Made by a program: the position numbers and the translations under genes
Shown here: one piece after another, positions 36,401-47,388 of the stretch
How the letters are laid out: the number at the start of each line of letters is the position of its first letter
Position numbering within the stretch: position 1 is the stretch's first letter
DNA from: Eudorina sp. 2006-703-Eu-15
Taxonomy: Eukaryota > Chlorophyta > Chlorophyceae > Chlamydomonadales > Volvocaceae
DNA length: 64,000 nucleotides
Assembly: GCA_003117195.1 (NCBI GenBank)
Contig: BDSI01000057.1
Location: 682,001-746,000 of the forward strand
Reading direction: 5' to 3'
The notes under the pieces: model-generated
The model's input: the letters and a program-made list of their open reading frames with translations, nothing else
What the model was told of the DNA's origin: nothing
Databases searched by the model: none

Positions 36401-39400
36401 GCCGACGGCATCTCGGGACTGCGGCGATCGTTCTCCGGCCGGCTGCCGCTGCCGCCCAGAGTAGGTTCCGCCGCCGCTGTCGCCGCCCCGCCCAAACCCG
36501 TCCGCGCCGCAGCACCGCTCGGCCGCCGCGCCGGCGCTCCGTCGGCACCGGTACCCGTGGGTTGTGCCGCGCGGGGGACATCAAAAGCCGGCCGGGGTAG
36601 GTCTGAGGCGCTGATGGCAATGCCGCCGGCCGTGGACGGATCTGCTGTGGAGGGCGCAGCTTGCGGCGGCGGCACCGCCGCCGAGGTGGGTGCCGCTGGC
36701 GCCGAAGCGGCCGGGGCCAGAACCCTGTCCTTCTCCGGTGTGCCTTTGGCTGGGGAGCGAAACCTGTGATGCAGTCCACGGGGATGAGGCAGAATGCTTC
36801 GGAGGATGCGCGGGGGCCCCGGCGCAGGATTCCTTAAGCCCCACGTGCAGCTTTCCGCATCCCCGCACGCCGCACCTGATGACGGCGCTCAACACCGCGC
36901 CCAGCTGCGCCAAGCCGCTGCGCCGCGGCTTCTGCGGAGTCCCCTCCGCGGCCGCAGTCCCCATCTCCGCTCCGCCTGCAGGCAGCGTCCCGCCGCTAGT
37001 TGCGCCCGCCAGCGGTGCCGCAGCGGGCCCACCGGCACCGCCTCCCGCCACGGCGGGGCCCTGGTGCTGCTGCAGCAGCTGCTGTTCCGGGCCCATGGCC
37101 TGAAGGGGCAGGCGCGGGTCTGTGGGGATCTGCAGCGGTGCGGGCCGCAGGCGCTCCATGAGGCGCGTGGCCTGCGGCAGGGAGGCCCGCGGCGACGGCT
37201 TTATCTGCATGAGGGCGCTGTCGCGCACGTCCCGCACTCCCGGCGACGTCACCTCCGACGCTCCCGCCGCCGCCGCCGCAGCAGCAGCTGCTGCTGCCAC
37301 TGCGGCCGCGTCGAGAGGACGCGGCGGCGATGTCCGCTGGTCGCCGGGCCCTGCGGCGCCAACCGGCGCTGCCGCTGCCGCTGTCGTAGCGCGTTGCCAG
37401 CGGCTCACAGCCGCCGCATTGGCCGAGGAGCTGGTCGGCGTGGGCGTGCTGGCAACTTCTGCGCCCGTGGGGGTGCCGGCTCGTCCGTCCACCACTGCAG
37501 CGACAGCAGCACCAGTCGCGGCAGGAGTACCGGAGCCTGGCACATCACCCGACGGCCCACCGCCAGCGCCCGGCGTTCCAGCAGCGACCGGCGCGACGGC
37601 CTCCGGCTGAGGCTGGGTGCCGGCGACGGCGGCCGCGGCGGCCTCGGGAGCGGAAAACGGGGTGGGGCTGATCGTGTCATCACCCAGCTGCGGCGCGCTG
37701 GGTCGCTCCGGAGAGGAGGTCTCCGACGCGTCCATCCGTCGGCGGGCGCCCAGAAGCCAGCTGAGGAAGCGGCCACCTGCGGCGGTCATGCCGCTGGTGT
37801 TGGAGGGCTGCGGAGAGAGCAGTGCGTCGGAGCCGCCGCCGTCGGACATACCCGACATCTTGCGTTGCCTGCGTTGCGCACCGTGGGACGGCCGTTTGGG
37901 GACAAGGGGCCTTCGTGGAATGCAGTGCGAGGAGGGGATGGGGTTTAGGGATGGGGATGGAGGTGCTTTCGCGCTGCACTGCAGGATGGACCGGCACAGC
38001 CATGGACGGGCACACCACCGTCCCGCATCATCACACCCGGCGAGCTTTTCACGAATTCGAGCTCTGCCATGCCGAAAAAAGCACAACTTGCAGGTACGAG
38101 CTGGCGATCGCAAACACATATGACGCGAAACTCATAGGATTTCACGCGCAAAAGGTCGCGGGGACGGACTTCCCCTCAGCGTGGCACCTCGGGCCCGGGC
38201 CCGGGGGGCCGTACCTGCGTTCGGCCGCATAGGAGCTGCGGGGCTCGGAGCGACCGCGTCGGGTACGTGGACTGCGGGCCCTCCGCTGCCGGCCCCGCCT
38301 GCCCCCATCGCCCTCTGCGGCCCGATCCCTGCGCCGCTGGGCTGCTCGGGAGCGGGCGCCTCGTTCCGGGCTGCCAGGCCGGGTGCCGGCCTGTGACATG
38401 CGCGGTACGCCTGCGCAAGGTGGGTGTAACCAAGGAGCCCTCGTATCAACCGACATGACGGGTTGTTGGCTGTGTGGTGTGAACACCCCCGATCGTGCAG
38501 CGGCAAGCAGCGGCGCAACGGGCCCGACATGCGTGCCCGACAGGATTTTAGCAGCAGGCCAAGCAACGGGTTTGCGCTGCGTTGCGTCGCATGTACAGCC
38601 CATGGGCTCGCAACCGCCCTATCTCAGGCCTTCATCACATTATGACCGCACGGCGGCGCCCTCTCGTGCACTGACGTCCCGGTTTGTGGCCTGCGCTGAC
38701 ACCGTACCTTGCAGTTGCTGCTGCCGCAGCAGCTGCGGAGGCTGTGTCGTCGACGGTCGGCGCGTCGGCGACGGTGCGCGCTGCGGCTGCTGCTGCGGTT
38801 GCGGCATAGACGGCAGCGGCCGCGACAGCGCGATGCCGTCCCCGGACGGCCGCATGGTGGGCGATGGCACGAAGGGTAGCGCGGGAAGGGAGCTGGTGGC
38901 TGCGGGCCGTGGAGGGGTTTGAAGGAGGCAGGAGTTGAAAGGCCAGGGTGCGCAACCGCTGTTACTCCTCGTCGCATACACCGATACAAGGCAGGAGCCG
39001 AGACTGAACTACAGGCTGCACTGGAGTACGCCCACCGAAACTACGCAACTCAGGCTATTCCCTTCCCTGCTCACGTGCAACTGATGCGCGTGGCGCGGTG
39101 GAGTCACTGAACGCATCCGTCGCCATGGACGTCCGCGGGAAGCTGGGTGCCCGGGACGGGGGCGGCGGCACATACAGCTGGGGGGGCCGGCGGACCTCCT
39201 GCGAGGCCCGCGGGGGCTCTCGGCCCCGCATCGTGGGCGTTGGTTGTTCCGACGCATCTCGGCCGCCTACCCCGAATGACACGGAGGACCGGCCTGACGT
39301 GCGCGGAGGGCGAGCGGGAAGAAGAAGGAGGAGCAGCAGGAACAGGTGTTGAAAAGAGATCTGCTGCGTCGCCGGTGTTGGCTGGCTGGTTGTGTGTTTG

Positions 39401-39421
39401 TGTGTGTTTGTGTGTGTTTGT

Positions 39422-39474
<53 letters not shown>

Positions 39475-42400
39475 GGCGCGCAAGTCACGTCAGGACGGAC
39501 AGCGTGTGAGCCGGCGCAGGAGTGTGCATTGGCGGTCGAAAGGCGTTTTCAGTATGGGCCCGGGGCTCGGCATTTTCTTCAGCAGCACCCCCAAGGGCGC
39601 TGCGCTCCCCCACAAGGGTGCACGCTTGTGGCCAGAGAGCAGCTACACTGCTCTGCACGGCGCGGCAGACCGGCATGAAGGGAAGGCAAGACGTTGCGTA
39701 AAGAGCGCACACCGCATCCAATAACCAGCACGTTTATGCGCCACGCCCCGCGCCCCGCGTCCTCTCCCGGCGCACCCGGCAGACTGCCTTGCCGCTGTCC
39801 CATGGAGGTCCCACGGGGCGGGCTGAGGGTGCCGCTGCCCAGCGGCCCCGACCCGGCCGGTGCCAGCCTGCGGAAACAGCAGCGGGGGGAGCTGAGCTCG
39901 TAATGCGCTGCGGCCTCTGCGTGCGGTCCAGGGACAGGCAAGGGAGTCCGTTCGAGAGAATCGCCCGCCGCCAAAACCCACAGGAACAATGCCTGGGGGC
40001 GCACATTTGCTTTCCCCGGCATTCCTCAGCCCCGAGCCGGCAGCATACTGAAAGGAAGAGGGCATTGCATGGACATGCACGATCGCGCCACCCTAACCGC
40101 GTCCCCAGCTTGCCTTCCTGAGTGTGACTCCGGCAGCTGGCTGGAGGTTGCCCTGGGCCCGGACAGGCTGCTGCTTCGCCGCGTGTGGTGACTGCCTACG
40201 GCGTGGAGAGCATGGCGCGGGCCAGGGCCAACCGGCGCAACGAATCTCTCCTTCGATAAATGTGTACCTGGCAGAGTGGCAGTCATCCCGTCCTGCACTC
40301 CATGTCGAACGCCCTAACGACACGTCCTCTGGGTCCCGATAGCCTCCCTCCTTCGTTTCCGGGTTTCTTTTCTCATTTCATTGTAACTCCCCTCCTTCGT
40401 AACCTTACGTCACTGAGACTCCGTGCCACTACGGGGTGCGCCGACTTGAAGCCCAGGTGGTAGTTCACGAGCGGGGGCCACCGGTCTGACTCCCCCTTGA
40501 GAGGGCCGTACCCTTCGTCGTACCCGGCCCCAACAGCGGGTCGGTTGCATGGTAGGTCTGGCCCGGGATGTGTTTCGGTGTGCTGATGGCACCAGACCGG
40601 TGCATCCATCCCGGTGGTGCGCTTGGTGTCTTTGCAGCGCTCGGTGCGGACCGATGAGGAGACTTCGGGCACCACAGGTCACCGCACCACCGGTCCACTG
40701 CCACCTGTTTCCTTGCACCCCCACCCGGGCCCCAGCCGCTCACCCCTCTCTCCGTCGCCCGTCCGGCGGCGGCTGCGCTGCCGGGGGCCCATGCCGAGGG
40801 AAAGGAACGACAGAAGCGACCCGAGGGCGCCTCTGCCCTGGCGCTCCTGCTCAGGGTCGGAGTCCGCGGGCCCCCCACGGCCCCTGCTGCGGCTGCGGCT
40901 CCTGCTGCGGCTCCGGCGCCGAGTAGGGGAACCCTCGGCCGATGTGCCCTGTGAGCTCTGGCTGTCGCGGCGGCTGCGACTGCGGCCCCAGTGGCTGCGG
41001 TCCTCCCCGCGGCCCGGTGTACCGTCCACAGCGGATCCGCTGCCGGTGCTGCGGGTGCGACGTCTCCGCGCTGACATTGTCCGGCCGGGACGCTCGGTGG
41101 GCACCGACCTGCGCACGGGGAAGTCCTATGAGCGTGGAGTCGGACGGGCCCCAAGAGGTATATGCACGAGCACGACCTGCCAAGGGATGCCAATCAGATT
41201 CGTCCCGCGGGTGTTGCAAGTCGCGGCGGGTGGTGGGCGACCAGCAGGACAGGCCCAAGGAAGACGACCCGGCAGCAATGCAGCATGCGTCACCGTGCGC
41301 GTGCGGCGCGACATGCTTCTTTGCGATTTATGTGGATTGCAACGCCCAAACCACCCCTGCGTTCACGACAGGGTCGCTGACCCACATGGAACGCTGCATG
41401 CCGCCCCCGCGCTGTCCGCCGCCGCCAAACAGGCTCCACAGGCCCCCGCCGGTCAGCGCGAGCTGCATGGCGTTCGGCCGGCGTCTCCGGCCGCCGCCGT
41501 CGCTGTCCTCCGAGGCAGACGGCCTCCGGGAGCGGCTCAGCCGTCGTGACGGCGGCCGGCCTCCTCGCCGCCCCATCGCCTCGCTGCCGTCGTGCCTGGT
41601 CCGCGGTGGGCTCGTCGGGGACCCCGGGCGGCTGCGCTGCGACTGCCAGGACCCCGACCGCCGCATGGAGCGAACGCCCCGCCGGCTGCCGCTGCTGGCA
41701 ATGCTCCCGGCGTCTTCACCCGTGTCGCCGCTGCCGCGCCGGTAGGATCCCAAGTCGGCGCTGCGGCTGCGCCTGCGAGGCCCAACGGAATGAGCCTCCA
41801 GTCGGGAGAGGCAGATGGAGCCAGTCGGGTGACACAGGCCGCAGGCCAGCGGCAAATATCATCCGCCCCGCCCCGGGTAGGTATGCGGACCCACCGGGAC
41901 GTGCACCCAGCGCAGGCGAGGGAAACCGCATCCGTTCGTGGGAGACGAATTGAGGAACGAGTGCCTGCCCTCAGCGACACGTATACGGAGCTCCTTGGCC
42001 GGGTGGCGACCGGGATCTCTTGCGACGCCGCGAGCCCGCGGGCCTCGGTTGCAACGCACCTGTGCCGGCCCGAGAGCGCTCGCATGATGCCCGACAGGGG
42101 GCCCCCGCCCGGGTCGGCATCTGGCAGCGGTGATGCCGACATCCGAGCCCGAGGGCCCTGGGACTGCATCTGCATGGTGCTTGACCTGCGGCAGCGATGG
42201 GTGCAGCGGGGATGGCTGCATGCGTCAGGCGCGAGGGCGTGAGTCCATGGCTGCAAGCCCCCGGCCTTTGGCCGAACGGAGTTTGGGCCCAGCTAGGAGC
42301 AGCCGCCGGGATGCGCAGATCCGAGCACTGTCGTTACTGCTTCGCCAGCGGCCTTCGTTCAGGCGTCGTAAGCTGTACGTCCCTGGCTGAAGCGCAGCGG

Positions 42401-43534
42401 TACACGCCTAAGCCAAGAGGCCACCATGCAAGGGAGGCGCCGCAGCCGGGGGCGCAATCGGGGGAGCAAGCGGGCGGTGGTGGGGAGGGGGGTTGTGGCG
42501 CTAGATCGCACCTGCGGAGCCCCGGCCTCCCTGTCAGGTTGAGAGCCCTTTGCGGCGGCGCTGGCCGCATAGTGCCCGTGCTGCAGCAGCACACAGGGAA
42601 CGAGGGGAGGGGAGAGGAGGCAGCGCGGCATGAGGCAAAGCAGCATAGGGTGCACGCCAGTCGAGTTTTTTCGGCCAGGCAGCCATTGTTTGACTAGCGA
42701 CTTGTTACACGGCCCTAGCTGTGTGGATTGTACTCGACGAATGTAGATTCAGGTTGGTCATCCCACGACGCCAGGGAAGGGGGTTACAAAGAAAAACCAA
42801 ACCCAAGGAGGGCTGGCTGCATTGCTGCAGAGGCCTACCGGGGTATCCTGGCAGCACGCTCCGCTGCCGCCGCGTCCCGTATGCTCTCCGCATCAGAGGC
42901 GTTGAAACGCGTGCTGGCGCTGAACTTGACGTGCAGCGACGCCATAAGAGGCTCCTCCGACAATGCAGGGGCCACGGGGGCTGCAGGGCCTGTGTTTGCT
43001 GCACCTACGGACGAGAGCATGCAGTGGCGCGACAGACCCAGATGCCCCCAAACACAGCGGTTCAGTCAGGTGTCATGTTCCGTTCCGGTCCAACGGCGGA
43101 AGAGCGGCCCACACAAGACGGGGAGGAAGGGCGCGGGACAGAACGGTTTGATGCACACCGGGCATGGCGGGGCTTTTGTCTCTGCATCCAGCTCGGGTTA
43201 CGTCACTCGCACTTGGGCCTACCATTAGGGTCGGGGCGCAGGGTGCTGGCAGCACTCCTGGGAATGTCATGCGTCGCTGTCGACGACGCGTCATCGGTGG
43301 CTGTGGCAGCGCTGGGGAACACGATGCGGGTCAGAGGGCTCCAACCCCTTGGCCACAAAGGCAGCTGTATACGCTTAGGTACCTTGCTTGCGGGCCAGCG
43401 ATTTCAAACCGTGAGCCGACGGGAAGCTTGCGTAACAGGCTCTCGCTGAAGCTGACCCGTGTCGTGGACGGCTTGTCGTCTCGACCGGCCGGCGGTGCCG
43501 CTGCAGCAGCGTTTGGCTGCTCCGTGTTGGCCAT
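22068..43534 (-). CDS. Giant disordered RS/Pro/Ala-rich protein with coiled-coil tail (about 30 exons, about 4,200 aa)
   Basis: Proposed exons: 43534-43383, 43257-43223, 43004-42839, 42580-42512, 42185-42060, 41772-41386, 41108-40744, 40662-40409, 39867-39776, 39293-39075, 38899-38708, 38390-38215, 37858-36876, 36763-36337, 36096-35734, 35436-35306, 35019-34280, 33557-33325, 33195-33066, 32754-32633, 32450-32032, 31787-31694, 31286-31103, 30712-29862, 29606-28176, 27993-25294, 25091-24144, 23822-23610, 22975-22850, 22244-22068 (stop TGA). Phases agree at nearly every joint. Doubtful points: the link 40409 to 39867 (phase mismatch, exon missing), the starts at 37858, 33195 and 25091, and the frame of 38390-38215. 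The protein has an SR-rich N-third, poly-Gln, poly-Ser, acidic runs and a C-terminal coiled coil. No enzyme domain is recognised; function unknown. It could be two or more adjacent genes. Confidence 0.55.
23275..23533. repeat. (CCCCCT)n pyrimidine tract in an intron of the giant gene
   Basis: About 260 bp of CCCCCT with some CCCCT units. On the transcribed gene's sense strand it is (AGGGGG)n, inside the intron between exons 23822-23610 and 22975-22850. Confidence 0.95.
30392..30425 (-). repeat. CAG repeat encoding poly-Gln
   Basis: A CTG run on the plus strand reads as Gln codons in exon 30712-29862 of the giant gene, interrupted by Arg before and followed by further Gln. Confidence 0.9.
32991..33065. 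repeat. (CCCA)n tetranucleotide array at a splice donor
   Basis: About 19 CCCA units. On the minus strand this is (GTGG)n beginning exactly at the donor GCAG|GTGGGT of exon 33195-33066 of the giant gene. Confidence 0.95.
39388..39474. repeat. (TG)n with TTTG interruptions
   Basis: TGTGTGTTTG units pass into a pure TG run. It lies in the intron between exons 39867-39776 and 39293-39075 of the giant gene. Confidence 0.95.
40744..41772 (-). other. RS-rich segment of the giant protein
   Basis: Exons 41772-41386 and 41108-40744 encode Arg-Ser dipeptide tracts, for example [16 protein letters not shown], with GSGSWQ-like and SRRLSRSRRPS stretches. Such tracts occur in nuclear pre-mRNA processing factors, but composition alone does not prove that role. 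The joint between the two exons is phase 2 (AT|G) with donor GTGGGT and acceptor GTGCGCAG. Confidence 0.65.
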
Positions 43535-43698
43535 ATTCCGGGCGCGATTTTTTGTCGCAGGCGCTGGCTGCGAAATAGTCAAGGTCCGCACATCGTCCTG
43601 CAGCTGCCGGTAGGTCAAAGGGTTCCAGGAACTTTGCACTATGTTCTGAAACCCGTGTGACTGATTATGTACATTGTAACTGTAAATAACTGAGCTGG

Positions 43699-43708
43699 CA
43701 TATATACA
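43699..43708 (-). promoter_or_regulatory. TATA box of the giant gene
   Basis: TGTATATATG on the minus strand lies about 165 nt upstream of the proposed start ATG at 43534. It is the clearest TATA-like element in the window and supports placing the gene's 5' end here. Confidence 0.45.
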
Positions 43709-43830
43709 GCAAACGCTGGCAAGGAATGAAAAAAAGGAATGCGAACGACAGCTCGGTACTTTACAGCTTTAGGAAGTCGTCCTTGGACAGAACCAACACT
43801 GTGCATGGTTGACGTTTGATGGACGGTACA

Positions 43831-43907
43831 TTACAGTACATTACAGCTCACGCGTGAAGGACGCAAGGACCTCAGCTCATGTTCGTGTACATCACAACGA
43901 ACTTACA
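43831..43907 (-). terminator. Candidate poly(A) signals TGTAA for uS4m
   Basis: Three TGTAA motifs on the minus strand lie 400-475 nt downstream of the stop codon at 44306. Confidence 0.35.
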
Positions 43908-44305
43908 AAGGTGGATCCTTCCCCTTTTGCTGCGAATCTCACTTAAACACCTGTCAATTTCCATTCCTCGTTGTGCTTGAGCTGCAGCCAGTCCCTCAGC
44001 CCGGTCCCTCGGTTGCCTGTGCGGTACCAACGACCTTATACGGCACAGGCTGCACCGGATGAACCCTTATGCAGTGGTTGGCTCTGGGATGCAACCAGAG
44101 ACAGCGCATCGACCACCCACAAATGTCCCCTCATAGTCCACCTCCTCACGACTCGTAAACGCTCGAGCCCACATGCTCAGCACACATCAGGAAAAACCTC
44201 GTTCCCTCCTAGCAGCTTCCCTACAGCAACCTCGGCGCTGCCTCCCCAGCCCAAAGCGCCCTCCTCCTCCGTTCCTGCTCAACCTGTGGGCCACCCTTGA
44301 CTCCT

Positions 44306-46109
44306 TCACATGACGTACCGCAGCACCTCCGACTCCAGCGGAAGCAGGCTCTTCGCAACCCGCTGCCGGAAGTACGGCATGCTGCCCGCGGCGGGGCTCA
44401 CGACATCCCCAGGCACCATGTACCCGCGGTCGGGCATGTCAGGTCGGCGGCCATTGATGTACAGCTTGTCATCCCGCAGCGCCCGCACCCCCGCCACCAC
44501 GTCGTCCACCAGCCCCATGCGCGTCACGAACATGGCGGGGCTGGCCTCCATTGCGGTCACCAGCTTCCACATGCGGTGCGAGCCGCGGCACACCAGCGCG
44601 TGCTCGTACATGCGCTGCAGGAAGCGCCGCCGCCGGAAGCCCAGGAGCAGCCGCAGCTTGCGCACGTTCTGCAGCTTGGTGGCGAACATGGAGCCCACAC
44701 GGCGGACCTTGAGGTATCTGCCAGGGGGAAGGGGGGTCCGGGAGGTTGCGAAGTGTTCAGGGGTCGGGGGAGGGAACAAAGATGCGGCGGAGATGTGGAG
44801 GGTGTGGAGGGATGGAAGATGGCCACGTCGGCTTCCGCCAGCCCCCGAACCAGGGTGGTCCTTGGTCAGGTCGGTCATGCAGCCGCCGTTGCGGACATGC
44901 ACGCGACGTTCGGAACCCGAACACGCGGCGTTTTGTGATGCGACCCTGACTGGCCCCCATTGGTCAGTACAGCTGTAGTACAGCAGTAGAAGATAACGAG
45001 CAGACGGACCAGCGCTTCCCCCCAGACGCTTTGTGTACACGAGCGAGGAGCACCACCCGCACATCCGGCAGATGCCGCATTAGCGACGTGCTCCAGGCCC
45101 GTCACCAGGAGGTCTGGTTGGCCAGCGCCCTCGCTGGTCATGTGATTCGACATGCCCTCCTTGAGCTTGAGTCCCCCTCCTTTACGGAGTTTCCCATCTT
45201 GCCCGCTGTCAAGACCATGAATGAGCCGATGGTCTCGGCACCCTTCGTGATGGGCAGAGAGTAAAACGTGCTCGAGGCCACGGTAGCAAGCGGTCCCACC
45301 AGGGCTTCCATTACGATATCTGCAAACCAAAAGAGATGCCGCCACAAGAGAGTCACGCACCTAGGGTTCTCCCCGAGGGCGTCCAAGTGCAGCTGCGACT
45401 CGTACAGCAGGCTCCGCGCCTGCTGGTACGGCACCTTCCGCTGCGTCGCGTCCGCTGCGCCCTGCTCGGCCCCGCCACCCGCCGCCGCCGCCGCCCCCGC
45501 CTCCTCCGCCGCGTCCGGGTCCTGCACCTGCAAGCCCATCCGGTACTTGGTCTGCAGGCTGATGGAGCGGCCCATCTCCACGACGAACAACCGGCTGTTG
45601 CGCCGGAACATGGCCAGCTCAGCTTCCGTCAGCTGCAGCGTCGGCCAGATCTGCTCGTGCGTGTGGCGCAAGCGGTCGTTGCGACACGAGTACAGCTTGG
45701 TCCAACTGACGCGCGGGCCCTTGGGGCCGCTGGGCGCCGCCGGTGCGGCGGCAGCGGCCTTGGCGGGTTTCGCGAAAGCGCGGGCCCCGTGCGGCAGGAG
45801 GAGGTCGGGTGCACCGAGGCTCGGCGCGCGGCCCAGCTGCATAAGCCATTGGCAGGACCGGGGGGCGGCTGCGGCTCCCGAATGGGCTGGGCTCGAGGCG
45901 CTGCTGCTATTGTTGCTGCTGGTGGTGATGAAGGGACGGCTGCAGGTGGTCAGAGTGGAGGCGTTCAGGCCCGGCTGCGCCAGGGTGCTGAGAAACCGGC
46001 TGTTGGGGTATGGGGAGTCGAGCGACGGGGGCAGCGCACAGCTGGAGTGTCGGTATGGTAGCGACGCAGTGCGACTGACTGTCCTAGCCAAACCGGAACC
46101 GAGAAACAT
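44306..46109 (-). CDS. Probable mitochondrial small-subunit ribosomal protein uS4m, 386 aa
   Basis: Two exons: 46109-45361 and 44717-44306, joined at phase 2 (CCT AG|A), with stop TGA at 44306-44308. Translation from the ATG at 46109 starts MFLGSGLARTVSRTASLPYR, an Arg-rich, acid-free mitochondrial-type presequence. Residues about 160-250 hold a WTKLYSCRNDRLRH block. Exon 2 gives KVRRVGSMFATKLQNVRKLR and an S4 RNA-binding domain (MFVTRMGLVDDVVAGVRALR, LYINGRRPDMPDRGYMVPGD) ending Leu-Arg-Tyr-Val-Met. The S4 domain binds 16S-type rRNA, and uS4 helps start small-subunit assembly. At 386 aa it is much longer than bacterial uS4 (about 205 aa), with extra Ala-rich inserts. Another S4-domain protein is possible but less likely. 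Confidence 0.65.
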
Positions 46110-47388
46110 GGAACACGCCAAGCAGGCGTAAATCGCTACGACTTTCCGCAACGCACCTAGGATCAAGGATCACACCCCATGCTTTACAAGCAGCTGCGTC
46201 CTGAAGATGCCCTCCGCCAGTCGCGCCGACACATCGGGAGACCTGTATGCAATCAGGGTTGTAACGTAAAACAATGGAAGCTAAGGTACCTTTCATGCGT
46301 ATGCATAAGAACATACCAGCGAGCGAAAAGATTTTTGCATGACAGCACCGCGGCAGGGCCAGCAAAAGCCACCACCCGTCTATGATCCTAAGTAATGAAG
46401 ATCAGTTCAGCGCAAGGACATCACGCGCCGTCGTGAACAAATGCAAACGAAATTTCGTCAAAAGGTTTTCGCCCTAGCACAGTAGGCAGTTGCAAGCGAA
46501 AATAATTATTGTAGATCCGGTTGGTAATCAAGAAAACACGTAAACATGGGGATGAGCGATGGGGCGATTGGCCCATTGGTTATTGGTCATGCAGGGTCAT
46601 GCTGTGCATGCGGATACGGAAACTCAATAGCGATGAGGCAAACATTGACGTTCTGATGAAATCTAAATAATTGCAGTGCAACATACATGTTTCAATTTAT
46701 CATAAAAGCGCGCCTATGCGGCTTATTATGTGGTAGGGCTGAGTGGCCAGCGTGGCGCTTCACGCGGGGCTTGCCGCACGCCGCGCGCGCTTGACTGCCA
46801 TCACTGGCATCGATGAAAATGTTTCGTCTTTGGCGGCAGGTCAGCGCTGGCCAGCAACACGCGTCCTACCCTCCAACCTCTTCTAACCGCCTTCATTGAA
46901 AATTTGCGCTTACGGACCAACAGGAGCCGGTCGCGGCGTTGCTGCGCGTACACATGAGCCGATGGACGCTACGCCATCTCAGCAGCGCAGCGGAGCCGGC
47001 GCCCGAGTCAAGTGATAACGACGCCCAGACGCCCTCAACGGGCACGCGAAGGCGCGTCAACCGCTGCAGTCGCTGCGCTAGGATTCCGACCCGCGCATGC
47101 AGATGGGCTCGGCCCCGATGCCCTCTATCGCAATGCAATGGATGTGGGTTGGGTTGGAAATTCATCGCATCCGCAGCCATCATAGACCTGCGCTGGTTGC
47201 CACGAGCCCGCCGACCGTACCAACTGTCGCAGCGCGGCCTCACAAAAGGCCATCCTAGGCGAATCCAATCCTGGACGCCATGACCATTATGAAAGGGCGC
47301 TGGCGCGCTGCCATGGGGAGGCCGTATCCCGGTGTGGATGTTACGAGTGCTCGCTGTCCTGCTGCTGATCCTCCCCTCCCCCACCCAG
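46110..47388. other. Divergent promoter region between uS4m and the Clp-like gene
   Basis: The genes on each side point away from each other. The acceptor at 47388 shows that a 5' exon of the Clp-like gene must lie in this stretch, but no donor of the required phase 2 with a convincing ATG was found. An ATG at 46954 opens a short Arg/Ser-rich frame that could be a transit peptide. Positions 46440-46740 are less GC-rich than the surroundings. Confidence 0.4.

Larger units (their letters stand above)
43535..44305. other. Intergenic between the giant gene and uS4m
   Basis: It contains the TATA motif at 43699-43708 and TTACA motifs (TGTAA on the minus strand) at 43831-43835, 43841-43845 and 43903-43907, which can serve as poly(A) signals for the uS4m gene about 400-475 nt after its stop. 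No exon is seen. Confidence 0.45.

Noticed and set aside
40744..42185. Assignment as a splicing factor because of RS repeats
   Set aside because: No RRM, PWI or other processing domain is visible; composition alone is not enough.
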